DNA of 60,000 nucleotides from Bugula neritina (Eukaryota > Bryozoa > Gymnolaemata > Cheilostomatida > Bugulidae): assembly GCA_964035545.1 (NCBI GenBank), contig OZ037765.1, positions 29,998,004-30,058,003 of the forward strand, given 5' to 3'. This document shows positions 38,170-51,500 of this stretch, piece after piece. A model generated the notes under the pieces. It did not search any database. It was not told the origin of the DNA and saw nothing but the letters and a program-made list of their open reading frames with translations. Every line of letters starts with the position of its first letter. The stretch's first letter is position 1. The translations under genes and the position numbers were made by a program.

Positions 38170-38300
38170 CAGTGTAGTACAGTACTAGTATACAGTCCTA
38201 GTATGCAGTATACAGTACTAGTATATAGTATACAGTACTCTACATAGTATACAGTACTAGTACATAGTACTGTATACTATATACTAGTGTATAATATCCA
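38170..38300. repeat. AGTATAC cluster upstream of sulfotransferase 2
   Basis: agtactagtatacagtcctagtatgc-type repeats, equivalent in position and sequence type to 29805-29995. Confidence 0.75.
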
Positions 38301-38319
38301 GTACTAACAGAGTCACTTA

Positions 38320-38574
38320 CCATTAACCAATCAACAGCTTATAAGTCATATATAGCTCTGCCATGCAAATAAATACTACGCTGCCCACCCCTTGGTTGCC
38401 CAGCAGTCTATAAACTTTGAGCAGTAATATGAAACCTTAGTATATATAAAAATCCAATACCATAGTAAGCAATACACGTGCTATATGCTGTGGCTGATTC
38501 TTTTCACTCTCAGCATTGACTGATTACAATTCAGTTAATGCTTCAGCATTACTTGGCTTTTCTATCTGTTTGAA
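38320..38574 (+). promoter_or_regulatory. Probable promoter of sulfotransferase 2 (CCAAT, octamer, TATA)
   Basis: ATTAACCAATCAACA at 38323-38337, ATGCAAAT at 38363-38370, a TATA-like tatatataaa at 38441-38450, and the shared block attcagttaatgctt about 45 nt before the ATG. Order and spacing match those upstream of the paralogue. Confidence 0.52.
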
Positions 38575-40512
38575 ATGGTAGACTATGGGAGAATTATTAA
38601 AATATTTGTCATATCAGCACTGGTATGTATTTTACCCTTTTTAATATATCAGACCTCTTTACGATATTCACGAAACAGTATATCAGAATATTATGTGCTC
38701 AACAAAGACCCTATAGAATATAAAGGAAGTACTAAACAGAACGGAGAGGAGGAGTTGTGGGTACCTGACTGGTACAACCACACAGATGTAGGTGGTGTGC
38801 TACACAGACGTCTACAGACTGTTAGAGAAAGATGCACCGAGTATACTGGCTACAGAAATCAGTGGAAAGACAAACCTAGAATAAAAAATGCTAGTTCTGG
38901 GAGCATAAAGTATTGTTACACTGCGAAAGCAGGCAGCACATTTTGGAATAACTTGCTACAAGCTGTCAGAAAAAAATCAAAAACACCAGCAGCTAATAGA
39001 ACTGTTGTAAGTGCTTTAGTATTCATCATTTCTACATGTTGAATGTCGGATAGTTTATGCTATTGAGTTCATAAAACTTTTTACAATGATATATGTTGCT
39101 ATCTCTGTATACTGTATAGCATGATCATATTAGAGCACTTATTGTGGTTGATCAAAAGTTTTTCTCCATTATTTATAAAGAATTTTTGTAATGTCATCTG
39201 TTAGTTTTTTTATAAGTCACTAGATACGTTCATAAATTTAGTGAAACTTGATGAAAATAATCGAAATTGACTCATAATAATTATAGTGTAAATGAAGTTG
39301 GTTTTCATTGATTAGAAAGCACATTCATACAGGCACATCAATGACTTGTATAAGTAACAGGATAAAAAGTACAATCAAAAGTATTAATAGTTTTCACATT
39401 GCTTATAGAAGCTGACAACTGTTAGAAACCCCTGGCATCGCCTGGTCAGTACATACATCCACAAGTTTAGCATCAAATGGAGAGGACATGCCCAGGAAAT
39501 GTGTCACAAAAGATTCTTTAAAAGACCGTCGTTCAGGTTTTCATACTTGCTTGTTGCTACATCTAGTGAATTAAATAATAAACATCAGATTATTGGGCTA
39601 AGATTAACCGCCATGTTTTTCAACTAAGAGTCTGTCAGGTCTAAATTAATTGCTTGTTATATTGCCAACTAGTTTTCGTGTTTGTAGAGAGTTTGTGAAA
39701 GATTGTGTCTTGGCACGGTGGATGATACATGAGTACAACACACACTGGTTACCAGCAGCAGAAAGATGTGATATTTGTAGAGGAGATTTAGACTTTATAG
39801 GTAAGTGAATAGTATACTATTTGCCAAGTATTGGCCAACAGGGTTGGACAGTGTTTGTATAAATGTTATTCGCTCTGCGGTAAAATGTGGTCACGTGGAA
39901 ATCAGAGGACAGAATCTTTGCTAAGCATTTCAACGAGGTAGGTGCAGTGATGAGAAAATTGAAAAAAGCCCGAGTTCTAAAATTAAAATGTAGCAAAAAG
40001 AGCTATGTTCTCACGAAAGTTTTAACCCACGCCCCAAACCAACATTTAATAATAAAATTAAAGAACTTAGACTATCTCAATTTCTCCACTACTCTTCCTA
40101 AGCATCTCAACAGACTTGGTTAGTGTTCTTATTTGTTAAATATTCAAGTGCATTTAAGCTGAAATTCAGAATTAAAATATTAAAGCTTTATAATTATTTT
40201 CATGAAGGTAAATATTCTAAAACACATTTAAGGACATATTCCGTTAATTTTGTAGTTGCTGTAGAAAATATGAAAAATGAAGCAATATATATTCTCAAAA
40301 ATTCGAGTGTGTCAGGTTATGAAGAAATCTATAATGGAATAAGGGAATCAACTATTAGATTGAATGAGAAAAAGAAAAAATCAACCAAATATCAAGACTA
40401 CTACAAAGATTTGGATGAAAAAGATATTGAAATGTTGACAGAACTCTACAGTTTTGATATTTATCTGTTTAGTTACCCAAAATCTCCTTTTATTTTCCAA
40501 GTAAAGCCGTAA
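38575..40512 (+). CDS. Carbohydrate sulfotransferase 2 (Sulfotransfer_2 family), 309 aa
   Basis: Four exons: 38575-39006, 39409-39536, 39688-39800 and 40256-40512 (TAA); intron phases 0, 2 and 1 are the same as in the paralogue. N-terminal anchor (KIFVISALVCILPFLIY), PAPS loop CYTAKAGSTFW, 3'-phosphate motif TVRNPWHRLVS, then HWLPAAERCDICRGDLDFIG and a C-terminal YYKDLDEKDIEMLTELYSFD. Exon 2 is four codons shorter than in copy 1. Identity to copy 1 is patchy: the N-terminus and exon 2 have diverged, while the last two thirds of exon 1 and exon 3 with its flanks are almost identical. The same short spacing between PAPS motifs is seen, so it is a property of the pair and not a local deletion. 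Acceptor unknown. Confidence 0.88.
39935..40097 (+). mobile_element. MITE-like element, copy 3 (sulfotransferase 2 intron 3)
   Basis: 163 bp with imperfect terminal inverted repeats: left gtgcagtgatgagaaaattg, right caatttctccactactcttc. It is flanked by a 14-bp duplication, ctaagcatttcaac (39921-39934) and ctaagcatctcaac (40098-40111). The paralogous intron (around 31740-31765) has agaatctttgctgaagcaatct without the insertion. Confidence 0.78.
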
Positions 40513-41141
40513 GTTTTCTCAAAATCGCACTGCATTGATCGCATCAGAATGATAGAGATGATAAGTGAAATATTAATCAATACATTTTTATAAGTTGAAT
40601 TTAACAACTTTGATAGTCACTTATATTTGGCTATCACCTAAAATCTAAATACAAGTTGTTGTATACCCAATCATAATGGCCTTATAATATAACTTGCCCA
40701 TACAATTGCTAGATGACAATTTTGTTTGGCTCAGTGTCTACAGCAGTATAATTATGATAACTGATACGAAGTATTGCTGATTTCCATTGCTTGTTTGTTC
40801 TTAAGTTTTCTTTGAGCTTGGCTTTTTATATTATTTAAATAAGTCATGAAAATGCTTGATATTGTGTGTGCTATGCTAACTATGCTATGGATGGTATTGA
40901 AGAATTGTTAATGGCTAATAGTTGTTCTATTTCATGACCTGTAGAGGGTGTAACTTTATGTAATATATATAATACAAGCAGCAATAGAGCAAGAATGGGG
41001 CAAAATTCAAGTACTGGACTACATGACTCAAGTTACATCTTCGAATGCAATAATTGACCTTATGGTGTATACAATTTTAATTATAAAACTGAGAAGCAGA
41101 TCTGAGCTACTAATGACTAAAAGGTACTGACTAAAAAATTA
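40513..41141. other. Convergent intergenic spacer
   Basis: About 630 nt between the ends of sulfotransferase 2 (+) and C2CD3 (-). AT-rich; no gene seen. It should hold the sulfotransferase 3' UTR. Confidence 0.5.
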
Positions 41142-41460
41142 TTTATTATGTCATAATTCTCTCATCAATTAAAAAGCTGGTTGAATTACGTATATTTCAA
41201 AGCAAGTTCCCTTACTAAATGGACGGCTTATCATATAAATAAGAAGCTGCTAAATAATATACGCAGTAAATACTGCATTCAAATATAAAAATACTCTACC
41301 AAAAGTTTCATAGCTACATGCAAGAAAAATCTCACTTCAACACAACTACTCAGAAAAACACACACAATTTCACACAAATGAGAAAACAACAATTTATCAC
41401 TGAACACAAAATACGAATAATGGTAGCTCTACGACTACAAGGTTTTTGAAAATGACTCAA
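41142..41460 (-). other. C2CD3 3' UTR with poly(A) signal
   Basis: TTTATT at 41142-41147 is AATAAA on the minus strand, about 315 nt after the stop codon. No other feature is seen. Confidence 0.5.
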
Positions 41461-44400
41461 CTATTTGCTAAATCTAGTGGCGAATATGTTGGCCACCATC
41501 TTTGCCCTAACGCTGATGTCATTTTGCTCCCTGAGTATTTGGGCGACGGATTTTCTCTGAATAAACTTCCCTTCTGTCTACAAAGCATGTGAGAAAGTTA
41601 AATCTTCCATATCATCTTATTATTTATTCAAATTTCTCTGACTGCACCTGTACTCTGTTCTAGCAATGAGAAGTTAGAGATGAGATACACTATAAGTGTG
41701 AGTATTATTGAATATCGGCACAATACAGTATATTTATTGCTGGAGCAACACTACATAAAGCTTGCACATACTCAATGAGCTAACAAAGAAGATTCACTCT
41801 GCAGGTTTGTAATTCTGTATCTATGTCTAGAGATACCTGCTGACTATGTGATTCTCTGGCAGCAGCCATCTTTGCTGCCAACTCCTCTTTACTAGGAAAA
41901 AATGAAGGAATTTTCCGAGCTAACTGAGGACTTTCAGCAGGTGGCATTTCAACATCTGCTTCTTTCTCTACAGAATGAATTCAAATGTGTTGCAAAGTTT
42001 TAAAAGATTACACGAAAACCAAATAATAATATAATGATTTAGGTTTATAATAGTTTGAGAATATAGTACAATTGTTAATCTCCATTTTACTAACTCAAAT
42101 TAATTAACATTTAATTTTTTTCTTAAATGATAGGCCATAATGATAACCACATAATTCTATTTAATACATTCATATAAAGTGTAACCAACACACCATCACC
42201 ACTGTTTGAGTGGGGGGACGACTCTAAGTGTCGAGAATCTGGTGCTACAGACGATACGCCATCCTCTTCTGTCAGATCTGTAAGTTGACCATGAGAGGGT
42301 TTGGTTAGCCTTGTTTCCTGATCAGCAGTCACCTCCAAGGTCGAATCTGCAGACATAGAACAATATGAAAGCATAATCTGCGGAAAATAGTAGCCAAAAA
42401 ACAAAGTAGTTTTTCTTTGAAGGGGCTGCTCACCCTAGTTTAGTGACAAAATTCTTGTTTTACATTAGACACACTTGTAATAGACAACTCAGTTATTTAT
42501 TACATAACAAATACCATCAATCAATAAAACTATGAAGTAATTGGGTAACATATTATGACAAGCTTAGACAGTGCGTTCACATGTATTTGCTATAAATTTT
42601 CTAGACTGGTTTGATCAAGTAGAAATGCTGCAGCTGAAGCCCCATATATTTATTTAGTATTTAAAACTTTGCAGACAATCAACTTGAATTTATATACTAT
42701 TATATAGTTTTTCTATTTGGGTTTCAGAATATCTATAGGCGAACAAATCTTTTGATACGATATGAATATGTGAAGGAGAATAAAACTCCCAGAATTGAAG
42801 TCCATGCACCCTGCTACCCGAACAGGATAAAGCGGGATAGGTGAGAGAAAGAAATTGAAGTCTATGCACATTCTTGTACTCCATCATATACAAGTAGCGG
42901 TAAATGGTATGAGCACAATATCATGTGAGGTAAACCAACTTCGGACTAGTACATAAGTGCATTGTTATATTCATAAGCAAATATTAAGGGCTAAAATTAA
43001 TGCTTAGAAGACACCAACCATGAAATGTACCAAATGGCATATCAGTTTCGTCTTCTTCATTGATAACTCTAGATACTGCCTCTTCTTCTTTATAGTCTTG
43101 TTCTTCTTCTGACATCACTTCCTGTTCTTCTTCTGACATCATTTCCTGTTCTTTTTCTGACATCACTTCCTGGTCTTCTTCTGACATCACTTCCTGGTCT
43201 TCTTCTGACATCACTTCCTGGTCTTCTTCTGACATCACTTCCTGCTCTTCTTCTGACATATCTTCCAGTTCATCTTTGAAACTCACTCCCTCATCAGCTG
43301 ATGCAACTTCCCGCCTTGCTTCTAGAACATTCTGTTTGCTAGCTGTCATCACCGCTGACTTACCTTCTGATGGGGTGTTTGTCTTCATACTCAACTCTGT
43401 TTCCTGTCTGCCACCTAACACAACTTCCTGCCGACTGCCTGACATAGATTTCTCTCCTTCTAGAGTCACAGCACCATCCAACAGAACTCCCTTTGACTTA
43501 CCAGGGTAGTCTGACGAGCTTTCTCTGTTGGGTAACTCCATCATTCTCTCTCTATTGACTTCACACTTAAGCTGATCTGATTGGCTGGACAAAGAAAATG
43601 TCTCAGTCACATGATCAGAACTTGCCGGAAACACTTTGGCTGCCTGTATATCTGCTGGATTCAACGCCAAGCCTTGAGAAGGAGAGTGGAGGGGCGTGTC
43701 TTGGGTCGTGTCACTAGCAAGAGGTTTCACTCCATCACTTAGCCATTCAGCGCTACTCACGGAACTGGAGCGTCTCTCAGATTCTACATTACCTGCTGAG
43801 GAAATAGAAAAATAAAATTTATATTTACTAACCATGTTTCTCTATTGAGAGAAATGGCTTCGTGCAAAAAATACGTGCATTCTATAACTGTGAAACAAAT
43901 ATGCCTTGGTGCAACCTGTAGCACAACTTATAGCAAAGAAGTTGTGAAACTTGTTACCTACTGTAATCGCCTTACATAACTGAGATGTAGATAAAACTTT
44001 ACGAAAAGTTTGCAGTACAGACTTACCAGGTTTGGCCTTGACATAGACAGGTGGACTGAAATGCTCCTCATCAGAACTCATGTTGAATATAACCTGAGTT
44101 CTCGGAGTAGAAGGAAATTCATCTTCACTTTCAACAGTCTCTAACTTCAACGGGACAGCAGGGTCACCTGCCTTGCCCATATATTCGCTGCCAGATTGAC
44201 TCACAAGAGCCGACGTGGAGACCGGAAGTGTAGACTTAGAAGAAATGATGTCACCAGCTTGCACTACGCCGTGTTTCACCAGCTCCAGCACATTGTCATG
44301 TGCCTTGCTGACGGTCTCCATCAGTCTGTCCCGAGTTTCTTGACTGCTGCCGCTGCCGCTAGCCGCTACACAATATAAATAATGCTGCTTCTGAGATTCA

Positions 44401-45506
44401 TTATAAAACATATTATTAGGAGTTGTTTCCACTCTGAGTCACATGACCTGATGGACATAAATTAACTCTTTAGTTACTGGCATGAAATAAGATGCTGAAT
44501 GTTGATAAACAAGTGAGTGTCCACCATTTAGTCTATTCGCCGGGTGAAACTCCCAAAACAAATTTCAAACTTTTCTTACAACAAAATCAGTAGAGCTGAA
44601 CTAATCTAACAATACCTGAGCTAACAGCAGTAGAGCCTAGGCAATCCTCTACCACGACACTGTCACTGCTCGGGGGTGGATTCGGCTGATACAACTTCTT
44701 ACGGAGGTTGTTAGTAATAATATCCAGCTCGGCCAGCTGCTTCCTGTAATGTCCGGTCAGTGCATTTGGGAAAAGTAAATTGAAGAAGCTACGCCATTTG
44801 ACTAAACAAATATCGGGTTCTATTGAAGGTTAATGGATTGATGAACTTAATTTTATCACATATTCTTTGGCATCTGAGAGGTAAACCCAAGTAGGAAAAA
44901 ACTGCTTTATTTATTATTTTAGTATAAATATTGTATTGTTTAAATTTTATAAACCAACCTAGAATCATCTTCCCTGAATATGTATTTATAAGTATAATCT
45001 TACTTCTGAATATGTTACTTTTTAATACTCTGATAGCTTCAGGGAGTTTTGGCATTAAACTTTTAAATAATTCATAACTTCACAATTTAGTTAAGGGATG
45101 CCCTAATCTGGCTAAAATATATAATTTTAGAATCAAGATTTTAGCAAATGCTTTTTCGCCAAACAACGGCGGCAGTTATTTTATTTCTTTGACAAGTTAT
45201 TGCCATCACAAATACATGCAAAGTACATTCATCTCATACAGTATCGTATGTTTTGTAAACTTAGAAAACATTCTTCGCTATTTTACTGTTCAAAACTAAA
45301 AACAATATAACAGATATTTCTGTCACAAAGTATATAACATAGAGTGATAAAGGATACCTCAAGAGTTGAGTAGAGGAAGAGCTGTGAGTGCTGCCGTACT
45401 GCACCTGCTGCTCCGTGTACCTGGCCACGTGACTGGGGTACTCTGTATATGATGCTGCCGTAGAGTAGCGGGTAGGGGACCCGCGCCTTACCATCTCCCT
45501 AGGCAC
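41461..45506 (-). CDS. C2CD3: C2CD3 exons: C-terminal tail with acidic repeat
   Basis: Exons 45358-45506, 44616-44743, 44027-44365, 43019-43795, 42194-42346, 41837-41967 and 41461-41577. Mostly Ser/Glu-rich and probably disordered. KQLAELDIITNNLRKKL (44616 exon) looks helical. The 43019 exon holds a tandem acidic repeat (unit MSEEDQEV). The last exon (QILREQNDISVRAKM...TRFSK) is likely an amphipathic helix and ends at TAG 41461-41463. Confidence 0.82.
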
Positions 45507-48500
45507 CTAAAGAACCACAGTCTAGGTTCAGTATGGAAAGTGAGTCAAGTATGAACTACCGTACTGTCAAGTATTTTAGCACTAAAATCTCTGGATTACA
45601 CACACTACACGTACATTACAAGTATATCAGTATTCGCTTTGATACTACATAATATTATATTAACTATACATAATAATATATCAACTAAATAAAATACTAT
45701 AGTAAATAAAAAAATAATATATCAACTACATCAAATATCAAATATATAATCAGATATCAACTGTACATAATGGTAGTAAAGGCCTCAAGTCTTTATTGCA
45801 ACCGTTTCTTGAGCAAGATAATATTTACCTGAGGGTTTTGAGCTGGGCTCGTTTTATACGACCTTTGACCTGATTTGAAGGAAGTAAGAGGCTGAATTCC
45901 ACATTTGATTTGTCCTTGACACAAACCAGTAAAGTCGACTATGTTGTACCAGCCGGAGAGGTACGACATGCCAGCTAGCAGAGGTCGAAGGTCAATAGTG
46001 GTGAAGCCAATCACCTGAGATCCCTTCTCCTCACACTTGGACCAGAGTTTCATCACCAGATGCTGTTGAGTGAAATGAGAAAGTCTGGAAATCTGATGAC
46101 TAAGAAAACATGCTAAAATCATCCAAAAGGTAAGAAAAGCTCATCTTTCAACATTACAATTTCAAATATAGAACTTTTGGTATGGATATCTAAGAGGTAC
46201 AGTGAAAACCAAAAACACCACTGCACTACAGTTTTGATTTTCAAAGAATTGCTGCATTTGGTAGCCTCTGTTTCACTGATATAACATGACAAACATCTGA
46301 CTAGAGTCTTAGTATTAAGTAACTAAGGCTGCGTACTTTAGACTGATGGATGGAGGGAAGGTGGAAACGGACACACTTCTCATACATCCAACATGGTCTG
46401 TTTGTGGCCTCAACACCAGGAGTTATGTGCTCTTTGCCTGCCAGACTATACGTCACATGCAGGCTTGTTCCTGGGCTATGAAATGTAAATATTCAGTGAA
46501 CTGTAAACTAATAGAAACAGCTGAGATGATGACTCCTAAGCAAATAATGTCAAGGTCATGTGAAGTCTTTTCAATTTTTTTATAAAACAAATGTTCGATG
46601 TCAATAAGTTTACTATTTTTAAATACATAAAATTATTAAAATTAAAAAATACAGAATAGGAATATACATGAAAAAATTATATCATATACGTCCTATATTT
46701 AGATGAGATGTGAACAGCTTTTTCCCCACATAACCTGATAAATGTGTATTTCAATATCAGATAAGCTGATTCACCTCAGACCAATAGTAAGACGGTTTGC
46801 TTCCTCTATGCTAATCATGGTCTCAATTGTGTTCTCATCTAGAGAGCTTTCTTCTGATTGGTCAGATGTGTTTAGATCCTCCAATTGTGGAGCAGGAGCT
46901 TCATCTGTTGCAATTACTCTCTGCACTTGCTAAAAAAACTTACTGAAGTAAATTTCAAGAATTTTGAAATGCTAATATCTTGTGCGCATAAATAAAAGAA
47001 TAAATCTCTAAACCTACAGTTTATGACTCTGTGTAGTGACTTAAACACATCAAGTCTTCAAGTACAAACTTAAAACACATCAAGTCTTCAAGTACAAACT
47101 TAAAACATATCAAGTCTTCAAGTACAAACTTAAAACACATCAACTCTTCAAGTAAAAACTTGAAACACATTTCAGGTAAATACTTTTCTGATAGAAAATT
47201 AGAAATTGATAAAATAAAAGCTGGTATAGACTGAGATGATCAACAAACCATCTGTTGGTGGTGTTGGGGGTCCTTCTGGGGTCTCCTACTAACATGAGCT
47301 TGTAGAAGAGAACGGCCCATCCTTTTGGTACACGGCTTATACAGAGGGTAGACATCGCTGAGGGCACACGCCCTGTGCTTGCACAGGTGCTCTGTAACAA
47401 CAGCACCCTTCAAGATAACACTGTAGGTCATGGTATATATGCAGAGGGTTGTTACATTTCCATTTGATGCTTTCGATTAGCCAATGGAGTAAAGAGAATA
47501 CACATAAGTAAGCTTTGTGAAATAAGGAACTGTAGCATCTTATTAGAAATAGAAAACTTGTTTAAATTACATCATTTCAGTTGCTACTTTACTACCTTAC
47601 TTAAGTTAAACAGAGTTATTTCAAATAAGAAATCAATTAATTGTGAAACAAAATTTTAAAATTTGGTAACTTTCACATCAGCTAAAAGCAATGCCAACAA
47701 ACTTATAAAACTTTACATTAGCTATACCTATTACTCACAACTAATACTTATATCTATTACATATAACTATTATCTATAATTCTATATCAACTCCCTTTAG
47801 CCTTTTATATACTTACAGAATGTTTGAAGACATTCATTATTCTACTATGAAAATATTATTCATTATTATTAAAGAATCGCATAAGCTTCAATATAGTAAC
47901 ATAGACTATGACTGTACAGCATACCGAGGGGTATGTACGCTGTTCCGAGATATCTATCACTACTAGATGGAGTTATCTCCTCACTCAAACTGTCTCTTTG
48001 TGTGCAGAGCCACAACTCCAACTCTAAGTTCTGGTCCAACAGATACCTACGAGAACACAGGATGTGCACGGATAATAAGCCTTGAAATTTGAAGAATAAA
48101 TTATTATTAGAATTTTAGACATGAATATTGGTTTCATTTAAAAATATAATTTATATTTTTTTATAAAAAAACTATTGTATAATATACTATAACTGTATTC
48201 TAAAAGTACACATTACTAATCAAATTAATATCTTTACATCTCATATAGACCAACTCATATTGAATGAAGACAAACTAAGTTACATAGAATATACTTACCA
48301 GAGAATATACTTACCAGAGAATATACTTACCAGAGAATATACTTACCAGAGAATATACTTACCAGAGAGTATACTTACCAGAGAATATACTTACCAGAGA
48401 ATATACTTACCAGAGAGTATACTTACCCGAGAATACAGAATATACTTACCAGAAAATACTGAATGACTTACCAGAGAAATGAGGTGCTGACAGTCTGAAG

Positions 48501-51500
48501 ATATTTAAATCTGACATTACATCTACACTCGAAGTTATCTCCCTTATCAGTAAGTCGCAAGGCCGTTGAATATGCCACATCTGTGAAAGAGATAGTATAC
48601 ATAGTAGTAGTAAACACAAACCTACTTTTTCATAGGTCCAGCAGCTGAGTTCAGACAGACAATAGGCCAATCGTCACTAGTGTAACATTAACTGTAGGAA
48701 ACCATAGCAACATGATGCAGTCTGGGTCAAAAGGTTATTGTGTCATGCTAAATGTCGCCCATGAGAAAACAGCAGAAAGTATATTTATATTGTTATAAAA
48801 CATCCTGGTCTACTCTTTAAAATCATTCAAATCAAATCATCAGTTGTTAAGGAAGCAAACTGTTGTTTAAGAAAGACGCATAGTATAGTGAGACATATAC
48901 CATTGTTGTAGAATGAGGTCTTGAGGTAGCATACAGAGTCTATGGGGAGGTCATCATACTCTGATTTAAGCACAAGAGAGGCGGGAATAGAGAACCAGTC
49001 TACCTCAAAATCTACTTCAGTCAGTTCATCAATCACTACATCTGCAACAGTAATAGAACAGCATATAATACCTTACCTGTGGTATATATACTCAGACTAT
49101 ACGGTATATATACTCAGACTATACGGTATATATACTCAGACTATACGGTATATATACTTAGACTATACGGTATATATACTCAGACCATGTAACCACTCTA
49201 CCTGTGGTATATATACTCAGACTATATAACCACTCTACCTGCAGCATATATACTCAGACTATGCAGTATATATACTCAGACTATGCAGTATATATACTCA
49301 GACTATGTAACCACTCTACCTGTGGTATATATACTCAGACTATGTAACCACTCTACCTGTAGCGTCCACTCCAGCTCTGTCCACCTGATATCCCATCTTA
49401 GAAGCAGCTTCCACGACGCTGCCGATGTCTTGAGAACCGGACAGCCTAGCCTGTATATTCAATGCCCCTAGCATTGGATCCTGGGATTGTGTGGTTGTGT
49501 ACAGCTCAGGTGGCGGGTTCACTGGGTACCAGCCCCTAATGCCTGCAGCAACAACTTATTATTTTTCCACATAACAGTCAATAAACAGCACACATTTATA
49601 ATGTTTGATAAGGAGGTAAACTAAAAAGCAATTTGCTAGCATACTTCAAAGTTGTCACCAAATTACTTTTCTTCATTGTAGCATGAAAACCAATGTAAAT
49701 TAACCAGGTAAAGTGTTCAGGTAAAGTGATCAGGTAATGAAAAGGTAGAAAACTCTTGATATGAAAAAGTTGCCCAACTAAGTATTATGGACAACCAAGA
49801 TGGCGGATTATTCAAACAGATAGTTGGTTACTAACTTCCTAAGAAAACAACATTCATATATGCATTATGCATACTCTGACTTGTAGAGTGAAGCTGTCAA
49901 ACCATAAAATATATTCAATCGCTGAACAGTTATACAAATACAACCAAACAAGTATAGAAACTGACCAGTTTTGTGAGTGAGGAGATTAGCGAGGGGCACA
50001 GACACCACCCCCAACTGAATATCTGAAGAAGGAGGGATCCCAGGGCAATCATCCAACACAGGGTCTGTAATGAGAATGTTTTGGGTGGATTAAATAGTAT
50101 ATACTGTATATTATGTAGCATATACTGCATAATACGCAGTATATACTGTATATTATGTAGCATATACTGTATATTAAGTAGTATATACTGTAGACTAAGT
50201 AGTATATACTGTATAATACGCAGTATATACTGCAGAAGTATGAGTAGCAGACCTTTGAGACTCTGGTGCCACACCTCAGCTATGAGGTAACCAGAATGAA
50301 GGCACTGAGCTAGACTCGTGTTGTTGTCTATAAGCAAAGGCAGAGGAAAATGTGATCTAAATCCAAACTCCTCAAGATAAAGCACGCGGGGCTCTGTGTC
50401 ACTCACCCTTACTTCCTAATAACAAGAAGGCAGTATAAATATCATAGTTACAGTCTAAATAAAGTAAGTTTAGAGTCATGACTTGGTAGACTTAAACCAT
50501 GATGCGATAGTTAAAAGGTGGCTGGTTTTCGTCGGTGAAGAAAAATATTCTTCTATTTATTATGGTGAAATAAAAACAGTGATTTGGCATAAAATAAAAA
50601 TGTTATAGCAGAAATCATGGTGCGTTGAAGCAATTTGAATGTAAATTTAAACACGGTTGAATATGTTAGAGTAAAATGTCCAGATAAAACTTGAGTATGA
50701 CTTAATAAATATGTTGCACTTATTCTCACAGCTACCCTAAGTTATGCAGCAACAGATATTGTAAACTCAACAGAACTAAATGTAAATCAGCCACCAGCAG
50801 AAATCATCAAACACAGCCTGAAAATATTACCCTTTGATTTAGTTGTGGAAAAGCGTACAGTTCAACTTACAGACTTTGAGTGAAAGGAAAGCATTAACTT
50901 GACGTAGAAGTTGACCCCGACAGTCGAGTAGTAATCCAGACACTGGTGCTTCTTGGCTAAGGCCATGGCGGCACTCTGCAGTCCAGTAACCGAGTCGACA
51001 CACACACTTAGAGTTACCTCCCCTGTAGTTGTATATTGTATGAATATAATAGAATAGCTATATGATTACAAATGAACAAAACTTGTGCAAATTGTGGATC
51101 ATTAACATCAGACCTACACTTTGTCACACTAATAAAACTTCAGTTGTAGCACAGCGTAGTGAATGTAATACAATTTTTTTCTGCTTGATTCAATGAGTTA
51201 ATTCTACGCGACATTAAATTTACCTTGGCCTGTCCACAATGCAACATTACTTCATACAAAAGTAGATACTAGAGTAATTTAATGGTTTGTCTTTTGCAAC
51301 AAAATGTAAGGCAGACTACTTTATTTCAGGCATTTGAAAATGATATTTCCCTCAATATTTTGGTGTTTTGCCAATACAAGAGAATTTAGATGCACGAAAT
51401 TATTTCTTCTGTAAAAATAATACCATAACTAAGTTTACAAACACATTAGAAAATTTCTCTTTTAAAAATGTCTAAACTGAATGCTAATTACAAAGACAAC

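Noticed and set aside
46063-46112. Longer 5' version of the C2CD3 exon 45829-46062 (acceptor at 46113)
   Set aside because: It joined only if the exon 46337-46475 was skipped. Including that exon restores the missing C2 strands, and the phase then requires the acceptor after 46062.
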